DNA of 17,156 nucleotides from an uncultured Dysosmobacter sp. (GCA_934590165.1 CAKTOO010000030.1:1-17156); one strand, 5' to 3'; positions 6,533 through 14,300 are shown, numbered from the stretch's first letter. A program made the numbers and translations. Notes: generated from the sequence alone by a model not told the origin.

Positions 6533-7360
6533 TCACTCCATCAGGTAGTAAACGCCCTCATCGCCCCAGACCAGAGAGTCCTCGTCAACCTCAAAGACCC
6601 GGTAAGAACCGCCGTCATACATGGTGGAGTCCGCATAATAGGTGCTTACCTCATCCATGGAGTAGGTGAAAACTCCGCAGTCCATTTCCGCAGGCTCAGC
6701 GCCGGGAGCGCGCTGGTAATAGCTCCAGTTTCCATTACCGTCGATGACGATATAGGTCTCAGCCGAGAGATCGCCGTCATAGTACCAAATGCCCTTGAAT
6801 TCCGAGACATTCCGCTGGCAGAGGTCGGAATCCCAGCTCCAATAGGAGTCCGGGTCTCCGTCCAAACGGCCGTTCCAGTCGGGCACCTCATCCCCCGAGG
6901 GATCGGGCTCGTCATCCTCGGTGAGACGACCGCCGTCTTCATACCAAAGGTACTCCATCCCTTCGCCGGGGTTAAAGTAGCCGTAAGCGGCGCTGTAGAG
7001 CTGGCCGTCCTCCATGGCGATGCGGCTGCCGGAATCGTCTAAGTTGCTGTAGGCATAGATGGCCTCCCACTCCGGCTCATAGCGGAGGTAGCCGTCGTCT
7101 ACCACATCACCAGTAAGATACAGCTGCCAGTTGCCGTCTGCGTCAAACTCGATGTAATCGTATTCGTTGTTCGCCTCGCCCAGCCAGATGCCCTCGAAGC
7201 TACTGAAATCGTTGACGGTATCTTCATTGAAGCCGCCTCCCAGCCCCTCATTGGGATCATCCTGCGGGGCGATTTGTCCCTCCGCATTGCCGCAGGCTGT
7301 ACACAGCAGGAAAAGCAGCAATACCAGTCCCGCCAGAAGATATGGCTTTTTTCTCTTCAT
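6533..7360 (-). CDS. Lipoprotein 2 with two GxW modules
   Basis: The protein has 275 residues. The ATG at 7360 is preferred over one eight codons upstream because GAGGAGG lies 8 bases before it and the signal peptide then starts normally with MKRKK. The lipobox is LCTAC with Cys23 as the lipid site; Cys at -3 is unusual. Two repeats are evident: SFEGIW at 54-59 followed by DADGNW, and EFKGIW at 187-192 followed by DGNGNW. Each repeat continues through acidic, aromatic beta-strand-like sequence. The protein ends with a strand LVWGDEGVYYLME. It closely resembles lipoproteins 4 and 5 in plan. The stop of the preceding gene overlaps this gene's ribosome site, so translation is probably coupled. 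Confidence 0.75.
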   Translation of the reverse strand: MKRKKPYLLAGLVLLLFLLCTACGNAEGQIAPQDDPNEGLGGGFNEDTVNDFSSFEGIWLGEANNEYDYIEFDADGNWQLYLTGDVVDDGYLRYEPEWEAIYAYSNLDDSGSRIAMEDGQLYSAAYGYFNPGEGMEYLWYEDGGRLTEDDEPDPSGDEVPDWNGRLDGDPDSYWSWDSDLCQRNVSEFKGIWYYDGDLSAETYIVIDGNGNWSYYQRAPGAEPAEMDCGVFTYSMDEVSTYYADSTMYDGGSYRVFEVDEDSLVWGDEGVYYLME

Positions 7361-7373
7361 GTGATATTCCTCC

Positions 7374-8309
7374 TCATTCTTCATCGCTCAAATACAGCTG
7401 CGAAAAAATATTTTGATAGGTCTCATCCATATCCGCCGCAGCATCGGGGGGTACGCAGAAGCCGTAAAGATAGGTACAAATGTCAGTGTCCATGACAAAT
7501 ACGGTCCATTCCCGGGTATCTTCGTTCTCACCGGCGATATAGGTTACGATGTAAACCGGATAGCTTAAATTTTTGCTGTATTCCTCATTTTCTTCGGCGG
7601 ACAACAGCTCATAGGTATCCGCATCACTTAAAGACAGAGCGCAGGCTGTCAGATAATCGTCCAGCTCCTGCACATCCGGAACAAAGCAGCTTTGCTCCGC
7701 CGCATTGACCACAAGGAGCTGCCCGTCCTCGGTGATATCCTCATAGCGGTAGGTGCCGTCGTCATGATTCTCAGAGAGCAGGTTCTGCATATTGGTAAAA
7801 GGCAGTGCGCCACCCATCAAAACCGGGATGCTGTCCTGCGGAATTACATCGCCCCGGCCGTCGCCGTCCGCATCGTAGAGCTCCGCGATCTTCTGGTCAT
7901 AGGTCTCCCGGTCGTAAGCGGTGTCCATGAAGATGGCAATGCTGAGATCCGGCGGCGAGAAAATGATGAAGTCGCCGTTTTCAAAAAAGGTAGGGGAACT
8001 GGGATCGTAGTCTGGGTTGACGGGCTGGCCGTCCTCCCCGTAGAACTGAAGGTGGAAGCCTGCGCTTAGCTGTTCTTCCGTGTACTCGCCCAGGCTAATA
8101 CCAGCGCTTTCGCCTTCTTTCAGCGTGGTCTCCAGGCGGTTTTCGCCCCAACCCTCTTCCGAGGTAAGGCTGATGCGGATATCCGCGATGGGGTAGGTGC
8201 TGCGGTTCACCACGGTGATCTGCATGGGATAGTGCTTTGCACCGCAGGCGGCAAGGCTCAGACAGAGCAGCACCAGGGTGAACATCAAAAGGGAGCTTCG
8301 TTGTCTCAT
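7374..8309 (-). CDS. Lipoprotein 3 with DxDGDG loop, no GxW module
   Basis: The protein has 311 residues. The start at 8309 is set by AAGGAGG; a longer frame extends 47 codons further into the upstream gene and is rejected. The signal peptide ends in SLAAC (Cys22). Residues 25-125 look like an immunoglobulin-like or beta-sandwich domain, ITVVNRSTYPIADIRISL followed by SIAIFMD. A DADGDGRGD loop lies at 146-154, of the kind seen in dockerin and EF-hand calcium sites. The C-terminal 130 residues are acidic with alternating strands and include ELDDYLTACALSLSDAD. It differs from its four lipoprotein neighbours in lacking the GxW motif, so it may supply a different function in the same surface assembly. 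Confidence 0.72.
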   Translation of the reverse strand: MRQRSSLLMFTLVLLCLSLAACGAKHYPMQITVVNRSTYPIADIRISLTSEEGWGENRLETTLKEGESAGISLGEYTEEQLSAGFHLQFYGEDGQPVNPDYDPSSPTFFENGDFIIFSPPDLSIAIFMDTAYDRETYDQKIAELYDADGDGRGDVIPQDSIPVLMGGALPFTNMQNLLSENHDDGTYRYEDITEDGQLLVVNAAEQSCFVPDVQELDDYLTACALSLSDADTYELLSAEENEEYSKNLSYPVYIVTYIAGENEDTREWTVFVMDTDICTYLYGFCVPPDAAADMDETYQNIFSQLYLSDEE

Positions 8310-8337
8310 TTCCTTTTCCTCCTTCTTCCGCGGGGCT

Positions 8338-9258
8338 TCAGATGTCCCAACTATCCATCCAGTTTGCGCCCCAGTCAACAGCGGGATCATATGGTTCTTC
8401 GGGAATCCAGCCTGCGGGATAGATGAGGCCGTCTTCGTCGTGGTAGGCAAGGCCGTCTTCGCCGATGGTGTAATCGTTGCCCAAAAGGTAACGGTTCACG
8501 CCGTCGTAGTACCAGATATAGAAGGTGGAGTATTCGTCTTCATAAAACTCCGTGTTTTCCATATCCGTGTAGGCGTAGAAGTCGGCATTGCGGTAAAAGA
8601 CGCCATCAAAATGCTGATCGTCCCCGTAGCGGCCGAAGCGTTCGGCGGAGAGGGTGAAGCTGTTGCCGTCGTCACCGGGGCAGAGGTAGGCGCGCGTCCC
8701 GTTGTCGTAAAGATAGAGGCCCATGCCCTCGCCCTCGTCGTTCATGGTGCCGCTCATGGAGTATTCCGGCGAGCAGGCGATGTACTGCATGAGAGACGAG
8801 TCGATGACGATGGTCTCGCCCAGGGCATTTTGCCACATGCCGTCCCAGTTGCTTATGTCCCATTCGACGATCTCCGCCTCGTCGTCGCGGAGGAAGGTGT
8901 TTCGATGGATGGTGAGTCCGCTGCCCTCGCCGTTCCGGTTTGGCAGCAGCACGCCGTCGTCGCGCAGGAGGAAGTTGTAGAGAAGACCGTTGAAGAAGAT
9001 CATCGGTCGACCGCTCGCCTCGGACAGCTCGAATTCTCCGCGCCCGCCGAGTCCCCAGCGAGTGCGGTAGGCGTAAAAGCCCTCCGTACTGTCAAAGTAT
9101 AACTTCGCGGTGCCGTCGATGCTCCACATCCCGTCGAGAAATTCCATATCCATGACGGTCTCATAGCCGCTTTGCGTATCGTCAGATTCGGTGTCGCCGC
9201 AGGCGGTCAAGCCCAGGCACAATGCCAGTGCCAAGAATAGGACAAGTTGCTTTTTCAT
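8338..9258 (-). CDS. Lipoprotein 4 with two or three GxW modules
   Basis: The protein has 306 residues. The signal peptide is followed by lipobox LTAC (Cys20). The first repeat opens with EFLDGMW (39-45), the second with NWDGMW (137-142), and a weaker third copy with HFDGVF near 218. Between them lie strands rich in Phe, Tyr and Asp (FFNGLLYNFLLRDDGVLLP). The C-terminal end has a second tyrosine-rich segment (IWYYDGVNRYLLGNDY). AAGGAGA precedes the ATG, and the gaps to neighbours are 20 and 28 bases. The repeated beta modules suggest lipocalin- or META-like small barrels, but this is a guess from spacing and composition, not a family match. Confidence 0.75.
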   Translation of the reverse strand: MKKQLVLFLALALCLGLTACGDTESDDTQSGYETVMDMEFLDGMWSIDGTAKLYFDSTEGFYAYRTRWGLGGRGEFELSEASGRPMIFFNGLLYNFLLRDDGVLLPNRNGEGSGLTIHRNTFLRDDEAEIVEWDISNWDGMWQNALGETIVIDSSLMQYIACSPEYSMSGTMNDEGEGMGLYLYDNGTRAYLCPGDDGNSFTLSAERFGRYGDDQHFDGVFYRNADFYAYTDMENTEFYEDEYSTFYIWYYDGVNRYLLGNDYTIGEDGLAYHDEDGLIYPAGWIPEEPYDPAVDWGANWMDSWDI

Positions 9259-9278
9259 CTCTCTCCTTCCCGCAGCCG

Positions 9279-10034
9279 CTATGCCATTTTTTGATAAAAC
9301 TCGAACTCACTGCCCCAACGCAGCGTGTCATGGTCGAGGATGGTAAATTCATAACCCACATCGTTGAACTGGGAGGAAACGGCGAGATACATCTCCTCGG
9401 AGCCATCAGGGGCCAACTCGACGGTGCCGCTGTCCACCGTGGTGGGGTCGCCGTCGCCGCCGGGACGCTCCAGCAGCTCCCAGCCGCCGTTTTCGTCAAA
9501 CACAAGGATGCTGGGTGCATCCGCCTCGGCGTCCAGATACCAGGTGCCCGCCATCATCTCAAAATCGATGTCGCCGGTATTCTCGCCCGGCGCATCGCCG
9601 GTCACCTTCGTAAATGTGCCAAGCTCGGCCACATGCAGGGCGCCGACCTCATCGAACCAGCTGCGGTAGGCCACACCATCGTGCTCATTGTAGAAATAAT
9701 CGTAGTCATAGTCCGGCACGAACTGGATGAAGCCGCTGGCAGTCAGCTCTTCGCCGGCGTCGTACAGCGCAAAGCGCACCTCGTCACCCTCATCATTGTT
9801 GGCGATGATCAGCGTGCCACCGTCCTCGCCCGTCCATGCGCCGCCGAAGATATACAGGTTCGCCATCTGTTCGCTGTCCTTGACCAGTCCCTCAAAGGAA
9901 TCTGGAGCATCGTAAAAATTGCCGTCGCTGCCGTCGTTGTCATCATAGTCGCCGCCGCTGCTGCCGCAGGCGGCAAGACTCGTACATAGCAGCAGCGCCA
10001 GTGCAAGCGCCAGATATTTTTTTAAGTGTTTCAT
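9279..10034 (-). CDS. Lipoprotein 5 with two GxW modules
   Basis: The protein has 251 residues. The start at 10034 (MKHLKKY...) is chosen because GGAGA precedes it and it gives a standard signal peptide with lipobox SLAAC (Cys23); an upstream in-frame ATG would add 22 residues within the preceding gene. After the lipid cysteine comes a flexible Gly/Asp/Ser linker of about 25 residues. Two repeats follow: FGGAW at 63-67 and MAGTW at 161-165, the latter followed by LVFDENGGWELL. The protein ends LRWGSEFEFYQKMA, parallel to LVWGDEGVYYLME of lipoprotein 2. It is the first lipoprotein gene in the operon, 31 bases after the DUF2442 gene. Confidence 0.75.
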   Translation of the reverse strand: MKHLKKYLALALALLLCTSLAACGSSGGDYDDNDGSDGNFYDAPDSFEGLVKDSEQMANLYIFGGAWTGEDGGTLIIANNDEGDEVRFALYDAGEELTASGFIQFVPDYDYDYFYNEHDGVAYRSWFDEVGALHVAELGTFTKVTGDAPGENTGDIDFEMMAGTWYLDAEADAPSILVFDENGGWELLERPGGDGDPTTVDSGTVELAPDGSEEMYLAVSSQFNDVGYEFTILDHDTLRWGSEFEFYQKMA

Positions 10035-10065
10035 CGCATTCTTCTCCTTTTTCAGATAAACAGTG

Positions 10066-10305
10066 TCAATGCTCCTGCTCCGCCATGGACAATATCTCAT
10101 CGTGGCTCAACTCCACATCGCCGAAGCGGACAAAGATGCCATTGGTCACAGCGCTGTTCCAGACCCGTGCATCGGCAAGCGGGCGAAACCGGATCTTATC
10201 AAGATACGGCTTCATATCCAGCAGCAGCCGGCTGCCGGATACAAAATCCACCTGCAAAACATGGTCGGACAGCGGTGTGACGGCTGTGAGATACCTTCGG
10301 TTCAA
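10066..10305 (-). CDS. DUF2442 protein, TTG start
   Basis: The protein has 79 residues from a TTG codon. AAAGGAGG lies 6 bases before this TTG. The only upstream ATG, at 10341, falls inside the hairpin between this gene and the regulator gene, so the TTG is the likely start. The sequence fits DUF2442: RYLTAVTPLSDHVLQVDF, a glycine turn, LLLDMKPYL, then RPLADARVWNSA and a closing VRFGDVELSHDEI. DUF2442 proteins are small, often paired with toxin-antitoxin or regulatory genes, and of unclear function. Here it is the first gene of the lipoprotein operon, directly downstream of the MalT-like regulator gene and its terminator/promoter region. Confidence 0.75.
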   Translation of the reverse strand: MNRRYLTAVTPLSDHVLQVDFVSGSRLLLDMKPYLDKIRFRPLADARVWNSAVTNGIFVRFGDVELSHDEILSMAEQEH

Positions 10306-10324
10306 GTGTGCGCCCTCCTTTCTG

Positions 10325-10368
10325 CAAAAATAAAAATCCACCGTACAAACATTGTACGGTGGATCCTA
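10325..10368 (-). terminator. Hairpin terminator between the regulator gene and the operon
   Basis: A perfect 13-base stem, ATCCACCGTACAA / TTGTACGGTGGAT (10336-10364), with a 3-base loop is followed on the minus strand by TTTTTATTTTT. It ends the regulator transcript about 40 bases after its stop. The first operon gene starts only 20 bases beyond the T-run, so the same hairpin could attenuate read-through into the operon. Confidence 0.8.
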
Positions 10369-10393
10369 TGGGATAACCATTAACCAAAGGTTA
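10351..10393 (-). promoter_or_regulatory. Candidate activator-dependent promoter with TAACC/GGTTA dyad
   Basis: On the minus strand a TACAAT -10-like box lies at 10356-10351, within the terminator hairpin, with only a poor -35 (TGGTTA) 17 bases upstream. A TAACC-TTT-GGTTA dyad at 10393-10381 would centre near -43 from the predicted start, and TAACCA recurs in direct orientation at 10374-10379. Weak -35 boxes with a dyad at this distance are typical of LuxR-family activation. The regulator gene is adjacent. This is a prediction from spacing only. Confidence 0.4.
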
Positions 10394-10399
10394 GGTCTT

Positions 10400-12871
10400 T
10401 TATCTGAGCAGCTCGGCAAGCTGCTTTCGTTTGGTTCGGGTGTCGCCCTCGATATGGAGCTTGGAATAGATCTGATTGACATACTGCTTGACGCTCCCCT
10501 CGGAGAGATAGAGCTTTTCCGCAATCTCGCGGTTACTGAGGCGCTGCGCCATCAGCTCCACGATCTCAAATTCCCGCGGTGTCAGCACGTCGAAGGCTGC
10601 CGGGCGAGTGCCGGCTGCGTTTCGCGCTGTTGCCGCTTCGCCAAGCTCAATGATTTTTGAGATCAGGTCATTTTTTATCTCCCGTGCCAACAGAGGCTTC
10701 AGGATATCATAGTTTTCTACAAACGGCATCACAAGACCGTCCGGCTCGGCGTCGGAAAGTGCCTTTCTCAGCCATGTGTGGGCTTCCTCACTCTTGCCCA
10801 ACCGCTCATAGGCTGCCGCCGTCTGGATGCATAGGTGCAGCGCCACCAGCGCATAGTGCATGGCTTCGCAGACCGGCAGCAGCTCTGCGCTATACCCCAC
10901 CACCCGGGCATAAGCGCCTTGGGCAAGATACACCTGATTTTCGATCATTTCCATCATAGGCTTACCCGGCGCAAGCATATTGATATCAGAGAGCCGGTGC
11001 TGCGAAAAGATTTCAGGGATACTGTCCGTTTCACCCCGCAGCGCATGGTAATAGGCACTGGTGGCGTTCCAAAGGTTGATCCATGAGGCGTCGTGATAGC
11101 GCAGCAACACCGCATAGCGTTCTTCAAAGGTATAGCGCCGCTCCACATCGGTATGCAGCGAGAGCCGCCATGACAGAAAGTCGCAGCAGAGCGCCATGTT
11201 GATCTGCCCGTTGTCTTTGACCTGCGCATAGGCACGCTCCAGTTCGATGTGCGCATCGGTGAAATGTCCTTGACAGAACAGGGCCTCCGCGCGCATGATA
11301 GTCTCCGCGCCCTGCCCGTGGTGGTTGGTGACCTTATAGTAATGGGGCATACACTCGTCCATCTCGGCAAGCTCGCTTTCGAGTTCTCCCGGTGCGCGGT
11401 AGAACATCATCAGAACGGACGGCGAGCCAAAGGTCCAGCCGCCGCTATTCTGGATGCTGATGGCGGGGCGGGACATCTGCGCGCTGGCGCTGCGGTGCAG
11501 GCGGCTCATGGCGCTGATGTCATTGTAGCAGAGAAAGCTCAGAATGAGGTCGCATTCACCCAGCAAGTTGCCGCGTTCTTCTTCGGACAGCTCCGGGTGC
11601 TCCTCGATAGCCGTTAGCAATAAGGCTTTCAACTCCAGCATTTTGGGGATCTGCCGCCATGTGAACATTCGGCGCATCAGCACCAGAATGGCAAAGGGGT
11701 AAGCTTTCAGCGTTTCGGCGGGGCATTTGTCCAGCGCGTCGAGTACATCCTCGGGCTTCAGCGACGCGAGCAAAATGCCCGCATCGCTGCGAATGACCCG
11801 CAGCAGCGCATCATAGTTTTCACTCTTCCTGTAAGCGGCGATGGCGTGGAGATACTGCCGGTGCTCTTCATACCACAGTCCGAAGCGCTCCCAATAGAGC
11901 CGCTGTGTTTCAGCTTTCATTGCCAAGAAGCAGCGCTCGGCGCACTCCTTCATCATGTGGTGGAAGCGATAGGTCGCGCCATCCGGCAGTCGCGTGACAA
12001 AGGCATTCTGCTCGGTCAGCAGGGAGAGAATTTGCCCCGCATCCGCATCGCCTGTGATATACTGCGCCATTTCGACGGTAAATTCGTCGGCAAGCCCCAT
12101 GACCGCCAGAAACTCCCGCTGCTGTTCCGGCAGCGGATCGATCATGGCGGCGGTAAAGGTGGCGTAGATGTCAGAATCGCGGCTGGGCAGCACGCCGCGC
12201 TCGGAGAGCGTCCGCAGATTCAGATATACGGCGGAGAACCAGCCCTCGCTGGAATAGAGAAGGCTTTCGATCTGTGCATCGGAAAGTTCTGTGCCGCAGC
12301 GATGGGCATAGACGGCAAGCTCCGTGTGGTTCAGGCGCAGCTGTTCCGTGCCGATCTGATAGACCTTTGCTCCCAGCCGCACCGTCTGTGCAGCAGGCAG
12401 GAAACGATCCCGGCTGGCGACGATCAAATGCACATTGATGGGCAGACGGTTTGCAAGCATACAAAGAAACAGCGAGGCGCGCTTGTCCGTCAGCAGATGA
12501 AAATCGTCAACAAAGATATAGCAGGGGGATTCGTCCGCCAGCATATGGCAGAGGTCGTCCACCAGCAGCCCACCGCCCGCGGCGTCCGTAGGGCAGGGAT
12601 ACTCCCGCAGGAAGGGGAACCCTGCGCGGGCAAACGCCTCCTGTACGCTTTTCCAGAAGATGGCGAGGTTGCCGGAGTATACGCTGATGCGGATGACGTG
12701 CAGTGTCTCCGACTTGGCTCGTTCACTGAGATACCAGTTCACCGCTGTGGTCTTCCCGTAGCCCATAGGCGCGACCACGGTCGTCATGGCGCAGCGGGAA
12801 ATGGGCCGCAAGCTCTCTTGCAGCCGCTCGGATATGTAAACAGTATTCAGGTTCCATTTCGGTTTTGGCAT
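10400..12871 (-). CDS. MalT-like LuxR-family ATP-dependent transcriptional regulator
   Basis: The protein has 823 residues. The start at 12871 is set by GGAGG 8 bases upstream; a longer frame adds 23 hydrophobic residues without a ribosome site. The N terminus holds a STAND-type NTPase: Walker A APMGYGKTT (34-42) and Walker B YIFVDDFHLL (118-127). The middle, about 350-740, is helical and repeat-like (for example LGKSEEAHTWLRKAL), as in the TPR-like sensor region of MalT. The last 61 residues are a LuxR helix-turn-helix: LTPREFEIVELMAQ then LSNREIAEKLYLSEGSVKQY. Such proteins bind an inducer and ATP, oligomerise, and activate nearby operons. The inducer is unknown. The lipoprotein operon immediately downstream is the obvious target. 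Confidence 0.88.
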   Translation of the reverse strand: MPKPKWNLNTVYISERLQESLRPISRCAMTTVVAPMGYGKTTAVNWYLSERAKSETLHVIRISVYSGNLAIFWKSVQEAFARAGFPFLREYPCPTDAAGGGLLVDDLCHMLADESPCYIFVDDFHLLTDKRASLFLCMLANRLPINVHLIVASRDRFLPAAQTVRLGAKVYQIGTEQLRLNHTELAVYAHRCGTELSDAQIESLLYSSEGWFSAVYLNLRTLSERGVLPSRDSDIYATFTAAMIDPLPEQQREFLAVMGLADEFTVEMAQYITGDADAGQILSLLTEQNAFVTRLPDGATYRFHHMMKECAERCFLAMKAETQRLYWERFGLWYEEHRQYLHAIAAYRKSENYDALLRVIRSDAGILLASLKPEDVLDALDKCPAETLKAYPFAILVLMRRMFTWRQIPKMLELKALLLTAIEEHPELSEEERGNLLGECDLILSFLCYNDISAMSRLHRSASAQMSRPAISIQNSGGWTFGSPSVLMMFYRAPGELESELAEMDECMPHYYKVTNHHGQGAETIMRAEALFCQGHFTDAHIELERAYAQVKDNGQINMALCCDFLSWRLSLHTDVERRYTFEERYAVLLRYHDASWINLWNATSAYYHALRGETDSIPEIFSQHRLSDINMLAPGKPMMEMIENQVYLAQGAYARVVGYSAELLPVCEAMHYALVALHLCIQTAAAYERLGKSEEAHTWLRKALSDAEPDGLVMPFVENYDILKPLLAREIKNDLISKIIELGEAATARNAAGTRPAAFDVLTPREFEIVELMAQRLSNREIAEKLYLSEGSVKQYVNQIYSKLHIEGDTRTKRKQLAELLR

Positions 12872-13011
12872 GGTCAACACCTCCGCACGAGTAACAATCT
12901 GTGCAAATATTATAGCCGCATATGCAACCATAGTTCCCAAAATACATCATGGAAATATTATGCATACCATCAAAAGTGTGGCAATTATTCTTTTTCCGTT
13001 TTTTTCTCCTT
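12872..13011 (-). promoter_or_regulatory. Spacer with -10 box for the MalT-like regulator
   Basis: A perfect TATAAT lies on the minus strand at 12915-12910, about 39 bases before the regulator start codon. No good -35 stands 16-18 bases upstream, which suggests activation or an alternative upstream element. No convincing terminator is visible after the gene that ends at 13012, so read-through from it is possible. The rest of the spacer is AT-rich with no gene. Confidence 0.45.
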
Positions 13012-14169
13012 CTATCCAGCAATCTGCTGAACATAGACATTATCCCTGTCGAACAGGTATGCCGCAGGCTTGTTGTAGAGATCGTTAACCGCCCGGATAT
13101 TTTCAACAAACGGAAGTGTCACGCCCATGCGTGTCTGCGCAAGTCCTTCCAATGCTACAGCAGCGCGTTTCTCCCTGTGGTGACTCAGTCTGCCGCCTGC
13201 CTCGATCAAGTTCTCATTCAACTGGGATTTGCTGATAACCGGCACTTTGGAAATGGTTTCACCCATGAACTTGCTTGCCACAGCTAAACCGCTTAACATC
13301 CCGGACTGGATAGCTGACTTAGAGTAATCTTCCATCAGGGAGTAGCACTCAGTATATAGGGATCGGTACTGGAAGGAATACTCCGAGATACGCTGCTCGA
13401 CACTGTCCAGGTAGCCTTCGCTGAAGTTCCCCAAGAGCATTACTTCCAGAAAAGTGGAATAGGAGTACAGATATAGCGCCAACTGATAGTCTTTGAACTG
13501 CGCCTGAAGCTTCTTCAAGGTTCCCTTGACCTCCTGATCACTGTGGATCAAGGAACGCTTTTTCAGCTTTTTGGCAATCTGATCACGGTACAGAATAATA
13601 CTTGCCTCGGCTTCTTTCTTAATTTGCTGAACGAGGATGTGTTTATTCGTCTTGTATGTATCGTTATTCCAGTTGTACTTAAAATTGCTCATAACATCGC
13701 CCAGAACATTGAGGTTTCCCTGCAGAACCGCACGCTCTTTTTCCTCCAAGAACTCCAGAATCTCCTCCTGGGTTTCCTGAATGGCATCAAGCTTTTTCTC
13801 AATATTCATCAGCGCAGCGGCCATGAACAGCATTGTAGGATCGCAGGCAAGTGCAGTCATTCGCGCCTGACCGCCGCCGACTGTTCCGGATGCAGTCTTC
13901 AGGGAGCCGATAAATCCATCGCTGGTTGAAAACATCTGCATGCCTTTGGTGTTGACATAGTAAAGGCCAGATCCACCGCCGCCAGTGACTGCTGTCTGAA
14001 TCGCTGTAGTAAGCGGCTGGAAGGCAACTCCGAGTGCGGACAGATTTGCCAATGGGATCTTTGTGGCATTATTCATAGCAAGGTCGAGATCCGGCATAGC
14101 CGGAAGACATTCGACATCCATCATGGACTGCAATGTTGTGTCACGTTTTTTATCAAGTTCGTTACTCAT
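13012..14169 (-). CDS. Unknown helical protein, 385 residues
   Basis: I do not recognise this family. The start at 14169 (MSNELDKKRD) is preferred to an ATG six codons upstream because GAGGAG lies between the two. A Gly-rich, weakly hydrophobic stretch (LSALGVAFQPLTTAIQ, then AVTGGGGSGLYYVNTKG) is followed by a hydrophobic segment (DPTMLFMAAALMNIEKKL). A long charged helix follows that is likely coiled coil (IQETQEEILEFLEEKERAVLQ). The rest is helical with basic patches (IAKKLKKRS) and no signal peptide. The plan, hydrophobic hairpin plus long helices, recalls alpha-helical pore-forming proteins, but no diagnostic motif supports that. It looks lower in GC than the lipoprotein operon, so it may have a separate origin. 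Confidence 0.7.
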   Translation of the reverse strand: MSNELDKKRDTTLQSMMDVECLPAMPDLDLAMNNATKIPLANLSALGVAFQPLTTAIQTAVTGGGGSGLYYVNTKGMQMFSTSDGFIGSLKTASGTVGGGQARMTALACDPTMLFMAAALMNIEKKLDAIQETQEEILEFLEEKERAVLQGNLNVLGDVMSNFKYNWNNDTYKTNKHILVQQIKKEAEASIILYRDQIAKKLKKRSLIHSDQEVKGTLKKLQAQFKDYQLALYLYSYSTFLEVMLLGNFSEGYLDSVEQRISEYSFQYRSLYTECYSLMEDYSKSAIQSGMLSGLAVASKFMGETISKVPVISKSQLNENLIEAGGRLSHHREKRAAVALEGLAQTRMGVTLPFVENIRAVNDLYNKPAAYLFDRDNVYVQQIAG

Positions 14170-14242
14170 AATGGTCAATCTCCTCATTAGTTAATTAGAT
14201 ATTGCCATAAGAGAATTTGTAAAAATCGCGAGAAGCGATCCG

Positions 14243-14278
14243 CTGCAACGTTTATGCCTTTGGCAGGCATTGTTGCAG
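14243..14278 (-). promoter_or_regulatory. Hairpin in the leader of the unknown helical gene
   Basis: CTGCAAC/GTTGCAG outer arms enclose ATGCC/GGCAT inner arms, giving a two-stage stem of 36 bases. No T-run follows on either strand, so it is not a terminator. It lies about 75 bases before the start codon, between that gene and a possible TATACT -10 box at 14341-14336 (minus). It could be an operator or an RNA structure in the leader. Confidence 0.4.
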
Positions 14279-14300
14279 GACACTGCTACCTGGATACAAT
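14273..14300 (+). promoter_or_regulatory. Possible plus-strand promoter for the DUF6809/DUF6550 genes
   Basis: TTGCAG (14273-14278), a 16-base spacer and TACAAT (14295-14300) form a moderate promoter that would give a leader of about 140 bases. It overlaps the leader hairpin of the divergent gene, so the two transcripts may share control. No other gene or RNA is evident in the 14170-14446 intergenic stretch. Confidence 0.3.

Noticed and set aside
5471..7042. Long plus-strand frames opposite lipoproteins 1 and 2
   Set aside because: Val/Ala/Gly-rich composition without ribosome sites; the minus-strand genes carry signal peptides and lipoboxes.
11846..13030. 394-residue plus-strand open frame
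   Set aside because: Antisense of the LuxR-type regulator, whose Walker and helix-turn-helix motifs settle the strand.
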